From CAZYVU01 sp964651435 (GTDB lineage Bacteria; Desulfobacterota; Syntrophorhabdia; Syntrophorhabdales; CAYQXL01), in NCBI GenBank assembly GCA_964651435.1, contig CAZYVU010000035.1, positions 1 through 33,357 of the forward strand: DNA of 33,357 nt, given 5' to 3'. Both the position numbers and the translations under genes were made by a program. This document shows, piece by piece, positions 25,824-33,357 of this stretch. Every line of letters starts with the position of its first letter. Position 1 is the first letter of the stretch. Below the pieces are notes generated by a model. It did no database searches. It saw only the letters and a list, made by a program, of their open reading frames with translations, and was not told the origin of the DNA.

Positions 25824-28800
25824 TTATTCCTCCTTCATGAGGTCCACATTGATACAGAGGCTCTGAAGCTCTTTGACCAACACATTAAAGGATTCAGGAA
25901 GATTTGGCTCCAGAACATCCTCACCCTTAACGATCGCCTCATAGGCCCTGATACGGCCGTTTACGTCGTCGGATTTGATGGTAAGGAATTCCTGGAGTGA
26001 ATAGGCTGCTCCGTAACCTTCAAGGGCCCACACCTCCATTTCACCGAGCCGCTGACCGCCAAACTGTGCCTTGCCCCCCAAGGGCTGCTGGGTAACCAAC
26101 GAGTAGGGCCCGATGGAGCGAGCATGAATCTTGTCGTCGACAAGGTGGTGAAGCTTGAGAAAATACATGTATCCGATCGTGATCTTGTGATGAAATGATT
26201 CCCCTGTGCGGCCGTCGAAGAGGGTTGCCTGCCTCGTGTCTTCCATGCCTGCGAGTTTGAAGAGCTGCCTGATCTCCTCCTCCTTGGCGCCGTCGAAGAC
26301 GGGCACGGCAATATTGACGCCGTCAGTGAATGTCCTGGCAAATTCTACGAGGTCATCGTCATCGAGCTTCTTGATGAGGTTCTTTGCCTCGCCGTCCCCG
26401 AAAACCTTTCGCAGGTACTTGCGGATATCGGCAGGCTTGGGCCTTTCGTCAATCTTCGCCGGCACCCCGGACTCCTGTGGCTGATCCGCCTTGTGGGTGT
26501 CCGCGAACTGCCTGCACTGCTTGTGGAATTCGTCTATCATCTCGCCGATACGCTTGCCCAGCTCCTTTGCCGCCCATCCCAGATGGGTTTCGAGAATCTG
26601 GCCTGCATTCATACGCGAGGGCACGCCCAGCGGATTGAGCACCACGTCGATGGGCGTTCCGTCTTCCGTGAAGGGCATATCCTCCTCCGGCAGGATGACG
26701 GAAACGATGCCTTTGTTGCCGTGGCGGCCCGATATCTTGTCTCCCACGGCTATCTTTCTCTTCATGGCCACATAGACCTTGATTGTCTTGATGACTCCCG
26801 GGGGAAGCTCGTCCCCCCGCTTCATTTTGTTCAGCTTATCCTCGTAGTAGAGCCGGATGATCTGTACCTGGTTGTCCCTGTTCTCGAGAATCTTCGAGAT
26901 CTTGGACTCCAGGTCCTTTTCGCCGAATTCGATGTCATGAAAGGCGTCGAGGGGAATGAGGACTGCCTTCTCCTCTGTGATTTCCTCACCCTTCTTGGCT
27001 ACGTTCTTTCCCTTGCTGTCTTTTATGTCCTTGGCCGCTGTCTTCCCGACAACGAGTCCCTTCAGCTTGTCCTTTGTGCTCTGCAGGATAATCCTGATCT
27101 GGTCTTCCTGGTCCTTGAGGATGTTGGACATTTCCATGTCCTCAATGAGCTTGCTCCGGTCGTCCTTGTCGGTACCGCGCCGTGAGAGCACCTTTACGTC
27201 GGTGACGACGCCTTCGATACCGTGGGGGACCCGAAGAGACGTATCCTTTACATCTCCGGCCTTCTCGCCGAAGATGGCCCGAAGCAGTTTTTCTTCCGGC
27301 GTGAGCTGTGTCTCGCCTTTGGGTGTCACCTTTCCGACGAGTATGTCGGCCGGCTTGACCTTGGCGCCGATACGGATGATGCCGCTGTCGTCAAGATCCT
27401 TTAAGGCCTCATCGCCTACGTTGGGGATGTCCCTCGTAACCTCTTCCTTGCCCAGCTTGGTATCCCGGACAGCGCACTCCAGCTCCTCGATGTGGATGGA
27501 GGTAAAGGCATCTTCCTTGACCAGGCGTTCGTTTATGAGAACGGAGTCCTCGTAGTTGTAGCCGCGCCAGGGCATAAAGGCCACGAGCACGTTCTTGCCC
27601 AGGGCCAACTCTCCCTTGTCTGTTGAAGGCCCATCGGCGAGGACATCCCCTTCTTTGACATAATCTCCCTCGCTCACAATGACCCTTTGGTTGATGCACG
27701 TATCCTGGTTCGACCGCCGAAACTTGAGGAGATTGTACACATCTATCTTGGTGACGCCCCCGTCATCTTTGTATTTGTCGTCACACTGCACAATAATGCG
27801 GTTGGCGTCTACGCTCTTGACGATCCCCGAGCGTTTGGCCGATACGGTAACCCTGGAGTCCCGCCCCACGATGCGCTCCATGCCTGTGCCGATGATCGGC
27901 GCCTGAGGCACGACCAGGGGAACGGCCTGCCTCTGCATGTTGGAACCCATCAATGCCCGGTTTGCGTCGTCGTGTTCGAGAAAGGGTATGAGGGCAGCGG
28001 AAACGCTGACGAGCTGTTTCGGCGAGACATCCATAAGGTCGATCTGGTCGGGGCTGACGAGGTAAAAGCTCCCCGCTTTCTGTGCGGCGATGAGTTCACC
28101 CTGCAGGGAGCCCTCTTCGTCTACCGGTGAGTTTGCAGGTGCGATCAGGTATGGCTCCTCCTCAAGGGCGCTCAGATACCGAAACCTGTCTGTAACGCGT
28201 CCGTTCACCACCTCACGATAGGCCGTTTCTATGAAGCCGAATTCGTTGACCTTGGCGTAGGTGGAAAGCGACGCTATAAGGCCGATATTGGGTCCTTCCG
28301 GTGTCTCGATGGGGCAAATCCTGCCATAGTGGGTGGGGTGAACGTCCCTCACCTCGAATCCGGCACGCTCTCTCGTGAGGCCGCCGGGCCCCAACGCGCT
28401 GAGCCTGCGCTTGTGGGTGATCTCACTGAGCGGATTTGTTTGATCCATGAACTGCGAGAGTTGGCTGCTGGCGAAGAAATCTTTCACCGCAGTCGTTACC
28501 GGCTTCGGGTTGACTAGGTCGTGGGGCATGAGGGTCTCCATCTCGGGAAACGTCAACCGCTCCTTGATGGCCCGCTCCATGCGCACAAGGCCCATGCGGA
28601 ACTGATTTTCCAAAAGCTCGCCAACGGTGCGGACGCGCCGGTTGCCGAGATGATCGATATCGTCCCCCTGTCCCCTGGAGTCCTTAAGCTTCAAGAGATG
28701 CCTGACCACCTCGATGATGTCTTCCTTCCGCAGTGTTGTCTGTTCGAGGGGGACGTCGATGGCCAGCCGATGGTTCATCTTGAGCCGGCCCACCTTTGAA

Positions 28801-30011
28801 AGGTCGTACCGCTCGGGACTGAAGAACATGTTATGGATCAGGGCCTCGGCGAACTGAATCGTGGGGGGGTCTCCGGGCCGCAACTTCCTGTATATTTCGA
28901 GAAGCGCATCTTCCTTGCTTCCGGCCTTGTCCGTGACGAGGGTGCTTCTCAAAGAAGGGCTTACGTTGAGGTTGTCGATAAAGAGAATGTCGAAGCGCTC
29001 TACCCCGTGCTCTTTAATCTTTTCGAGGCTCTCCTTGGATATCTCCGCGTTGATGGGGATGAGGACCTCTTGTGTCTTTGGGTCAACCACATCGCCCGCC
29101 GTCACCTTTCCTAAGATGTCTTCCTCTTCGATGCGGATGCTGTCGATGTTTGCCCGCTCCATCTTCTTGATCACGGCCTTCGTGATCTTCTTGTGTTTCT
29201 TCAGGAGCACTTCTTCTGTCACGGTATCGACAATATCAGACGGGGCCTTTTGGCCCACAAGGAGTCCCAAGAGCGTCTGCTTGTAAAATTTTCCTTCCTT
29301 GAGAAGAATCGATTCTCTGTCGTAAAAGTAATCGAGAATCTCCTTCTCGTTGTATCCCAGCGCTTTAAGGAGAAGGGTGGCAGGAATCTTCTTCTTCTTG
29401 TCGATCCGTACGTAGGCCAGCTCCTTGTGGTCGAACTCAAAATCGAGCCATGACCCCCTGTACGGAATGATACGTGCCGTGTAGGTAAAGTTTCCGCTCA
29501 AAGGCGATTTTGATTGGTCACAGTCAAAGTAAACGCCCGGAGAGCGATGCAACTGGCTCACAATGACGCGCTCCGTGCCGTTGATGATGAACGTACCTCT
29601 CTCCGTCATAAGCGGAATCTCGCCGAAATAGACGTCCTGCTCCTTAACGGCCCGGATATCTTTCGCCTTTGTTTCGGGATCTACGTTCCAGACGACGAGC
29701 CTGATAGTCACCTTCATTGGGGCCGCAAAGGTAATGCCCCTGAAAAGGCATTCCTCTTCCGAGTTTTTCGGCTCCGCTATCTCGTACTTGACGAACTCGA
29801 GGGTCGTTGTCTCATGGGCATCCTTAAAGGGAAAGACGCTGTGAAACACAGCGTGAAGCCCCATATTCTGCCTTTTGTCCGGAGGAATATCCTTTTGGAG
29901 AAACTTTTCGTACGAATCGAGCTGGATCTCAATAAGGTTGGGGATATCGAGTATCTCTTTAATCTTTCCGTAGCTCTTCCTGAAAGTTCTGTTATGAAAG
30001 GTTTCCCTCAT
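25824..30011 (-). CDS. rpoB: RNA polymerase beta subunit RpoB
   Basis: The beta subunit, 1395 residues from the ATG at 30011. That start is favoured over a GTG at 30023 because AGAGGTGA sits 8 nt before it, and the GTG itself lies inside that site. The rifampicin-pocket cluster near residue 513 reads SSQLSQFMDQTNPLSEIT, then HKRRLSALGPGGL. The residues most often altered in resistance (E. coli D516, H526, S531) have the wild-type form; E. coli N518 is Thr here. The C-terminal blocks GGKAQFGGQRLGEMEVWALE and SDDVNGRIRAYEAIVKGE are canonical. A probable attenuator lies between rplL and this gene, and rpoC follows after 2 nt. Confidence 0.97.
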   Translation of the reverse strand: MRETFHNRTFRKSYGKIKEILDIPNLIEIQLDSYEKFLQKDIPPDKRQNMGLHAVFHSVFPFKDAHETTTLEFVKYEIAEPKNSEEECLFRGITFAAPMKVTIRLVVWNVDPETKAKDIRAVKEQDVYFGEIPLMTERGTFIINGTERVIVSQLHRSPGVYFDCDQSKSPLSGNFTYTARIIPYRGSWLDFEFDHKELAYVRIDKKKKIPATLLLKALGYNEKEILDYFYDRESILLKEGKFYKQTLLGLLVGQKAPSDIVDTVTEEVLLKKHKKITKAVIKKMERANIDSIRIEEEDILGKVTAGDVVDPKTQEVLIPINAEISKESLEKIKEHGVERFDILFIDNLNVSPSLRSTLVTDKAGSKEDALLEIYRKLRPGDPPTIQFAEALIHNMFFSPERYDLSKVGRLKMNHRLAIDVPLEQTTLRKEDIIEVVRHLLKLKDSRGQGDDIDHLGNRRVRTVGELLENQFRMGLVRMERAIKERLTFPEMETLMPHDLVNPKPVTTAVKDFFASSQLSQFMDQTNPLSEITHKRRLSALGPGGLTRERAGFEVRDVHPTHYGRICPIETPEGPNIGLIASLSTYAKVNEFGFIETAYREVVNGRVTDRFRYLSALEEEPYLIAPANSPVDEEGSLQGELIAAQKAGSFYLVSPDQIDLMDVSPKQLVSVSAALIPFLEHDDANRALMGSNMQRQAVPLVVPQAPIIGTGMERIVGRDSRVTVSAKRSGIVKSVDANRIIVQCDDKYKDDGGVTKIDVYNLLKFRRSNQDTCINQRVIVSEGDYVKEGDVLADGPSTDKGELALGKNVLVAFMPWRGYNYEDSVLINERLVKEDAFTSIHIEELECAVRDTKLGKEEVTRDIPNVGDEALKDLDDSGIIRIGAKVKPADILVGKVTPKGETQLTPEEKLLRAIFGEKAGDVKDTSLRVPHGIEGVVTDVKVLSRRGTDKDDRSKLIEDMEMSNILKDQEDQIRIILQSTKDKLKGLVVGKTAAKDIKDSKGKNVAKKGEEITEEKAVLIPLDAFHDIEFGEKDLESKISKILENRDNQVQIIRLYYEDKLNKMKRGDELPPGVIKTIKVYVAMKRKIAVGDKISGRHGNKGIVSVILPEEDMPFTEDGTPIDVVLNPLGVPSRMNAGQILETHLGWAAKELGKRIGEMIDEFHKQCRQFADTHKADQPQESGVPAKIDERPKPADIRKYLRKVFGDGEAKNLIKKLDDDDLVEFARTFTDGVNIAVPVFDGAKEEEIRQLFKLAGMEDTRQATLFDGRTGESFHHKITIGYMYFLKLHHLVDDKIHARSIGPYSLVTQQPLGGKAQFGGQRLGEMEVWALEGYGAAYSLQEFLTIKSDDVNGRIRAYEAIVKGEDVLEPNLPESFNVLVKELQSLCINVDLMKEE

Positions 30012-30033
30012 ACCCCGTCTCACCTCTTTTTAG

Positions 30034-30082
30034 AAAAAAATAGGCCGGGGGGCAAAGGATGATTATCCTTGCCCCTCATGCC
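30034..30082 (-). terminator. probable attenuator between rplL and rpoB
   Basis: Minus-strand arm GGGGCAAGGAT (30075-30065) pairs with ATCCTTTGCCCC (30060-30049), with one bulged T and a 4-nt loop. An outer GGC/GCC pairing (30082-30080 with 30045-30043) brings the base within 2 nt of a run of seven T (30040-30034). The position matches the known partial terminator that lowers rpoBC output relative to ribosomal proteins in E. coli. The imperfect lower stem fits partial rather than complete termination. Confidence 0.65.
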
Positions 30083-30116
30083 GCACTGCACAACTTTGCG
30101 CAGAAACATCCCTTCG

Positions 30117-30515
30117 TTACTCTATTTTGACCTGAGCGCTTACTTCTTCCAACTGCTTCTTAATGTTCTGGGATTCTTCCTTGGAGACAGCTTCCTTCAC
30201 CGCTTTGGGAACTCCCTCAACCAGGTCTTTGGCCTCTTTCAGGCCCAGGCTGGTGATGGCCCGAACGACCTTGATGACCTGGATCTTCTTGTCCGCCTCG
30301 TATCCCGTAAGAATGACGTTAAACTCTGTCTGCTCCTCAGCCGCCGGAGCCGCCGCTGCCGCCGGAGCCGCCGCTGCCGCTGCCATAACGGGTGCCGCTG
30401 CCGTCACGCCGAACTTATCTTCCAGGTCTTTAATAAGCTCTGAGAGTTCCAGAACGGTCATATTCTCAATAAACTGTATGACATCTTCTTTTGTTATAGT
30501 CTTGGTATCGCTCAT
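30117..30515 (-). CDS. rplL: 50S ribosomal protein L7/L12
   Basis: The multi-copy stalk protein that recruits EF-Tu, EF-G and other GTPase factors. It has 132 residues from the ATG at 30515, which is preceded by a full AAAGGAGG 4 nt upstream; longer in-frame starts run into rplJ sequence. The N-terminal dimerisation and L10-binding helices (TKEDVIQFIENMTVLELSELI) lead to an Ala/Pro hinge (about residues 40-58). Its GC-rich codons form the short repeats seen at 30345-30400. The C-terminal factor-binding domain has IQVIKVVRAITSLGLKEAKDLVEGVPK. Ten bp separate it from rplJ. Confidence 0.97.
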   Translation of the reverse strand: MSDTKTITKEDVIQFIENMTVLELSELIKDLEDKFGVTAAAPVMAAAAAAPAAAAAPAAEEQTEFNVILTGYEADKKIQVIKVVRAITSLGLKEAKDLVEGVPKAVKEAVSKEESQNIKKQLEEVSAQVKIE

Positions 30516-30525
30516 ATTGCCTCCT

Positions 30526-31056
30526 TTAAGCCTCTGCTTTTTGGGTCTTGATTGCATCCAAGGTGTAAACCAGCTTGCTTAGATTGCCCGAGAGCACGTA
30601 GACAAACCTCTGCGGCATGCTTTGGAGCAGACCGAGGAACTTCGCTATCAGTACCTCTCGCGGCGGTAGGGTGGACAGCTTGAGGATGTCCTCGGGGCTC
30701 AGGGCCTGATCTTCAAGAAAGCCCGCCTTAATTTTTAGCTGCGGGACTTCCCGGGAGAAGTTCTGGACCACTTTGGCCGCCCCTACGGGGTCGTTGTAGA
30801 TACACACGATTGCATTGGGACCGTGAAACTTGTCCTGAAGAATCTTCGCCTTTGTTCCCTCGGAAGCGATTTTTAAAAGGGTATTCTTAACCACAGTAAA
30901 ATCTACTCCGATATTTCTCAGCTCTCTTCTCAGCCGCGTGATCTGCGCAACGGTCATGCCGCTGTACTCGGCGATGAACATACTGTTCATTCGCCGCAAT
31001 CGGGTTCCTAACTCATCAACAACCTTTCTCTTTTTGCCTTTTTCCAATGCTTTCAT
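30526..31056 (-). CDS. rplJ: 50S ribosomal protein L10
   Basis: The base of the ribosomal stalk; its C-terminal helix carries L7/L12 dimers, and the L10(L12)n complex represses its own operon through the leader RNA upstream. A 176-residue protein with ribosomal core motifs AEYSGMTVAQITRLRRELR, VVKNTLL and GPNAIVCIYNDPVGAAKV. The start is uncertain: a perfect AGGAGG ends only one base before the ATG at 31056, too close for normal use. The in-frame TTG three codons later (31047) has a 10-nt spacing. The ATG is kept here as the conventional call. Confidence 0.95.
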   Translation of the reverse strand: MKALEKGKKRKVVDELGTRLRRMNSMFIAEYSGMTVAQITRLRRELRNIGVDFTVVKNTLLKIASEGTKAKILQDKFHGPNAIVCIYNDPVGAAKVVQNFSREVPQLKIKAGFLEDQALSPEDILKLSTLPPREVLIAKFLGLLQSMPQRFVYVLSGNLSKLVYTLDAIKTQKAEA

Positions 31057-31086
31057 CCCTCCTTTCTACGTGAGAATAGAAAGAAG

Positions 31087-31159
31087 CCAGAGAGAACAAT
31101 ACCGTTTACGTCTCGGCAGGCCGTAATCGTTTAACAAGAATGCACCTGCTTTCTCTGAC
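31087..31159 (-). ncRNA. ribosomal protein L10 leader (autoregulatory RNA)
   Basis: In the 112-bp gap between rplA and rplJ the minus strand shows the conserved L10-leader core: AAAGCAGGTGC, then GTTAAACG, then CCTGCCGAGACGT. An outer helix is formed by CAGAGA (31157-31152) and TCTCTG (31093-31088). AGCAGG and CCTGCC pair as the inner helix, leaving the bulged A and kink-turn region that binds L10 in E. coli and B. subtilis. Binding of L10(L12)n would limit rplJ-rplL translation. Boundaries are approximate. Confidence 0.8.
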
Positions 31160-31168
31160 CTTTTCGCC

Positions 31169-31873
31169 CTATTTCGTAAGATTTCTCGCATGGGCCGAGT
31201 CAATTTTTATGCCCGGGCTCATAGTAGTGCTGAGCGCCATGCCCTTAATGTAGGTTCCTTTGCTGGATTGGGGCTTGAGACGGATAATGGTTTCGAGAAG
31301 CGCGTTGACGTTCTCCATGAGCCGCTCCTTGCCGAAGCTCACCTTGCCCACAGGGGCGTGCAGGTTGCCGGCCTTGTCGACGCGAAACTCAACCCTTCCC
31401 GCTTTCATTTCTTTAACGGTTTTCGCCACGTCAAAGGTGACCGTCCCGACCTTGGGGTTGGGCATGAGCCCTCTCGGACCGAGTATCTTTCCGAGCTTGC
31501 TCACCATTCCCATAACGTCCGGCGTCGCGATTGTGCTGTCGAAATCGAGCCAACCCTTCTGGATGCGCTCAATGAGGTCTTCGGCGCCCACATAGTCGGC
31601 ACCCGCCTCCTGGGCCTCCTTTTCCTTCTGCCCTTTGGCAAAAACAAGGACGCGAACGGTCTTTCCCAAGCCATTGGGAAGGACGACACTGCCCCGGACC
31701 ATCTGGTCTGCATGGCGCGGGTCCACACCGAGCCGGAGGGCTACCTCGACGGTTTCATCGAACTTGGCGAAGTGTACCTCGGACAAAAGGTCGAGAGCCT
31801 CATCGAGGCCGTACCTCTTCTCCCGATCTATCTTTTTGAAAACCTCAGCGTATTTCTTTCCCATCTTTGCCAT
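31169..31873 (-). CDS. rplA: 50S ribosomal protein L1
   Basis: The mobile L1 stalk protein at the E site, 234 residues, normal length. Typical sequence: GKKYAEVFKKIDREKRYGLDEA at the N-terminus, RLGVDPRHADQMVRGSVVLPNG, the domain II segment MVSKLGKILGPRGLMPNPKVGTVT, and KAGRVEFRVDKAGNLHAPVGK. In E. coli L1 also represses the L11-L1 mRNA. GGA lies 4 nt before the ATG at 31873; an in-frame ATG three codons later is a less likely start. It starts 6 nt after the rplK stop, so the two are translationally linked. Confidence 0.97.
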   Translation of the reverse strand: MAKMGKKYAEVFKKIDREKRYGLDEALDLLSEVHFAKFDETVEVALRLGVDPRHADQMVRGSVVLPNGLGKTVRVLVFAKGQKEKEAQEAGADYVGAEDLIERIQKGWLDFDSTIATPDVMGMVSKLGKILGPRGLMPNPKVGTVTFDVAKTVKEMKAGRVEFRVDKAGNLHAPVGKVSFGKERLMENVNALLETIIRLKPQSSKGTYIKGMALSTTMSPGIKIDSAHARNLTK

Positions 31874-31879
31874 GGCGTC

Positions 31880-32308
31880 CTAACCCTCCACAATCTCTAA
31901 GCCCATACTTCTCACGGATCCCTCGATAATCGCGATGGCCCCGTCCAGATCCTTGGCGTTTAAATCGACCAGCTTGAGCTGTGCGATTTCGCGGACCTGA
32001 CCCTTCGTGATGGAACCAACGGTCTCCTTTCCCGGATTGTTGGAACCCTTGGCCAGCTTTGCCGCCTTCTTGATGAGAAACGTGGCAGGCGGTGTTTTCG
32101 TGATGAAAGTAAAGGTTCGGTCAGAAAATATGGTAATGTGGGCAGGAATCACCGTGCCTTCCTGGGTCTTTGTTTTTTCATTGAAGGCCTTGCAGAATTC
32201 CATGATGTTGACGCCGTGCTGACCCAGGGCGGGCCCCACAGGAGGCGACGGCGTGGCCTGACCGGCCTGCAACTGTAATTTGACCATGGCGACGACTTTT
32301 TTTGCCAT
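31880..32308 (-). CDS. rplK: 50S ribosomal protein L11
   Basis: A 142-residue protein that binds the GTPase-associated centre of 23S rRNA with L10 and is needed for RelA activation and thiostrepton action. It has the standard N-terminus KVVAMVKLQLQAGQATPSPP, the proline-rich hinge region PSPPVGPALGQHGVNIMEFC, and the rRNA-binding C-terminal domain with GSITKGQVREIAQLKLVDLNA. AAGGAG lies 7 nt upstream of the ATG. It follows nusG by 12 bp and precedes rplA by 6 bp. Confidence 0.97.
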   Translation of the reverse strand: MAKKVVAMVKLQLQAGQATPSPPVGPALGQHGVNIMEFCKAFNEKTKTQEGTVIPAHITIFSDRTFTFITKTPPATFLIKKAAKLAKGSNNPGKETVGSITKGQVREIAQLKLVDLNAKDLDGAIAIIEGSVRSMGLEIVEG

Positions 32309-32320
32309 CTCCCAACTCCT

Positions 32321-32854
32321 TTATAGTTTTTCTATCTGGATAAAATCCAGCTCTACGGGCGTGGTCCTCCCGAAGATATTGAGACAGACTTTTACCTTAC
32401 CCTTTTCCGGCTTTATCTCCTCCACAGTTCCAGTAAAATTTGCGAAGGGGCCTTCCGTCACTTTGACGTTGTCCCCCCTGTCGAATCGAATCTTAGGCTT
32501 GATCTTCCCTTTCCCTTCCTGAATGGCATAAATGATCTCATTTACTTCCTTTTCAGGCAACGGAGGGGGATTCATCTTGTCGTGGCCCACAAAGCCCGTC
32601 ACCTTCGGGGTGTTGCGGACGATGTACCAGGTGTCGTTGTTCATGGCCATCTGAACGATGATGTAGCCGGGAAAGACGGTCCGCTGAGACTTCTTGACGT
32701 TGCCCTTCACCCGCTCCATAATGATCTCTGATGGCACGATAATGTCACCAAACAAGGATTCCATATTGTTGCTGCGCACAGCGTCCTCGAGGCTTTCCTT
32801 GACCTTCTGTTCGTAGCCGGAATAGGTATGTACTACGTACCACTTTTTTTCCAT
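32321..32854 (-). CDS. nusG: transcription termination/antitermination factor NusG
   Basis: Binds the RNA polymerase clamp, reduces pausing, and links the enzyme to Rho or to the ribosome through S10. The 177 residues start WYVVHTYSGYEQKVKESLEDAV (NGN domain). Within it lie KKSQRTVFPGYIIVQMAMNNDTWYIVRNTPKVTGFVG (about 54-90). The C-terminal KOW domain begins near residue 123 (RFDRGDNVKVTEGPFANFTG). The ribosome-binding site is weak (CGGA about 7 nt before the ATG). The start is only 5 nt after secE, so coupling to secE translation is likely. Confidence 0.97.
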   Translation of the reverse strand: MEKKWYVVHTYSGYEQKVKESLEDAVRSNNMESLFGDIIVPSEIIMERVKGNVKKSQRTVFPGYIIVQMAMNNDTWYIVRNTPKVTGFVGHDKMNPPPLPEKEVNEIIYAIQEGKGKIKPKIRFDRGDNVKVTEGPFANFTGTVEEIKPEKGKVKVCLNIFGRTTPVELDFIQIEKL

Positions 32855-32859
32855 ATTTT

Positions 32860-33063
32860 TTATCCGCGCAACAGTGCCTGAATGATCTTTGCCAGGCCCA
32901 CGTCAACGATGCCGAGAAAGACGGCCGCTATGACAACGGTGACAAGGACAATGTATGTACCCTTGATGGTATCCTTCCGCGAAGGCCAGGTGACCCGCTT
33001 TGCCTCCAGGTACACCTCCCTGAAATAGTCCTTTATCTTATCTATTTTGTCCTTAACGTCCAT
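32860..33063 (-). CDS. secE: preprotein translocase subunit SecE
   Basis: The essential clamp subunit of SecYEG, 67 residues from the ATG at 33063 (TTGAGGA lies 5 nt upstream; a TTG at 33075 is inside that site and is rejected). A short amphipathic helix with the family motif EAKRVTWPSRKDT (residues 20-32) precedes a single membrane helix of about 36-60 (TYIVLVTVVIAAVFLGIVDV). This is the compact single-helix SecE found in most bacteria outside enterobacteria. It lies directly downstream of tRNA-Trp and upstream of nusG. Confidence 0.94.
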   Translation of the reverse strand: MDVKDKIDKIKDYFREVYLEAKRVTWPSRKDTIKGTYIVLVTVVIAAVFLGIVDVGLAKIIQALLRG

Positions 33064-33082
33064 AGGGTTCCTCAAAAAGTAT

Positions 33083-33156
33083 CAGGCCAGGAGGGATTCG
33101 AACCCCCAACACCCGGATTTGGAGTCCGGTGCTCTATCCGTTAGAGCTACTGGCCT
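33083..33156 (-). tRNA. trnW: tRNA-Trp (anticodon CCA)
   Basis: A 74-nt cloverleaf on the minus strand. Acceptor stem AGGCCAG/CTGGCCT is 7 bp. The D-arm is GCTC/GAGC and the anticodon arm CCGGA-CTCCAAA-TCCGG gives anticodon CCA. The T-arm contains GTTCGAAT. The discriminator is G and the 3' CCA is not encoded. It is embedded between rpmG and secE, so it should be processed from the operon transcript. Confidence 0.96.
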
Positions 33157-33161
33157 TAAGT

Positions 33162-33311
33162 TTACTTTGTCTCCTTGTGCGCCGTGTGCTTTCTGCAGAC
33201 CTTGCAGTACTTTTTCATGTCAAGCCTGTCAGGGGTCCGCTGCTTGTTTTTCGTTGTCATGTAGTTGCGGTTCTTGCACTCGGTGCAGGCTAATGTAACA
33301 AGCTGCCTCAT
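33162..33311 (-). CDS. rpmG: 50S ribosomal protein L33
   Basis: A 49-residue ribosomal protein of the large subunit. Four cysteines in two CxxC pairs (C9, C12, C36, C39) form a zinc ribbon, so this is the zinc-dependent C+ form. The sequence includes CTECKNRNYMTTKNKQ, PDRLDMKKYC and VCRKH, all typical. GAGGGAG lies just upstream of the ATG at 33311. It lies 12 nt after the end of tuf and 5 nt before the tRNA-Trp gene, the order found in many Desulfobacterota. Confidence 0.95.
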   Translation of the reverse strand: MRQLVTLACTECKNRNYMTTKNKQRTPDRLDMKKYCKVCRKHTAHKETK

Positions 33312-33323
33312 CGTCTCCCTCGC

Positions 33324-33357
33324 TTACTCGATAATCTCTGTCACCACACCGGCACCG
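33324..33357 (-). CDS. tuf: elongation factor Tu, last 10 residues (runs off right edge)
   Basis: Only 34 nt are in the window. The minus strand reads GAGVVTEIIE and TAA, which matches the C-terminus of bacterial EF-Tu (VGAGVVTxIIE). Its position ahead of rpmG, tRNA-Trp and secE agrees with the usual tuf location. The fragment is short, but sequence and context agree well. Confidence 0.85.
   Translation of the reverse strand, partial: GAGVVTEIIE

Noticed and set aside
30345..30400. Short tandem GCCGCCGGA-type repeats
   Set aside because: They encode the Ala/Pro hinge of L7/L12, a normal low-complexity feature, not a DNA repeat element.

Overview
The window looks like a moderately GC-rich chromosome of a diderm (Gram-negative) anaerobe, most likely in the Desulfobacterota (former Deltaproteobacteria). 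LolA, Tol-Pal components and several Sec signal peptides point to an outer membrane. A CooC-type nickel-insertion ATPase points to CO dehydrogenase/Wood-Ljungdahl metabolism. The order tuf-rpmG-tRNA-Trp-secE-nusG-rplKAJL-rpoBC is common in that group. A syntrophic lineage such as Syntrophorhabdus is possible, but this is a guess from gene content. No insertion sequence, prophage or CRISPR array was seen, and no stretch over 300 bp lacks a gene.

Layout. (1) 1-1160, minus: 5' part of a secreted SpvB/TcB-like protein with its own near-consensus promoter; it runs off the left edge. (2) 1282-6491, minus: cooC-plsC-ftsK-lolA-recO, mostly overlapping or closely spaced (one 203 bp gap before lolA), combining CODH maturation, phospholipid synthesis, chromosome translocation, lipoprotein transport and DNA repair. 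(3) 6580-8452, plus: an MsbA-like ABC exporter whose real start appears to lie upstream of its first ATG. Its 3' end overlaps tail-to-tail with a minus-strand K+ channel/RCK protein (8445-9488). (4) 9564-17635, minus: a nine-gene set, pxpA-pxpB-pxpC-livJ-livH-livM-livG-livF-DUF1445, with a divergent LysR regulator at 17729. (5) 18618-21522, plus: tolB-pal-cpoB, overlapping the end of the lysR gene; tolQ, tolR and tolA are not present. (6) 21553-21581: a strong bidirectional terminator. (7) 21601-33357, minus: the transcription/translation superoperon, from the last codons of tuf through rpmG, tRNA-Trp, secE, nusG, rplK, rplA, an L10 leader RNA, rplJ, rplL, a probable attenuator, rpoB and rpoC.

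The most interesting unit is region 4. It joins an ATP-dependent 5-oxoprolinase (PxpABC), a full branched-chain-amino-acid-type ABC importer and a DUF1445 protein, a family linked to D-glutamate cyclase (the enzyme that makes 5-oxo-D-proline), under one LysR-type regulator. The simplest reading is a dedicated uptake and ring-opening pathway for 5-oxoproline (pyroglutamate) or a related lactam feeding glutamate. The enzymes are recognisable; the substrate of the transporter and the role of DUF1445 are inference.
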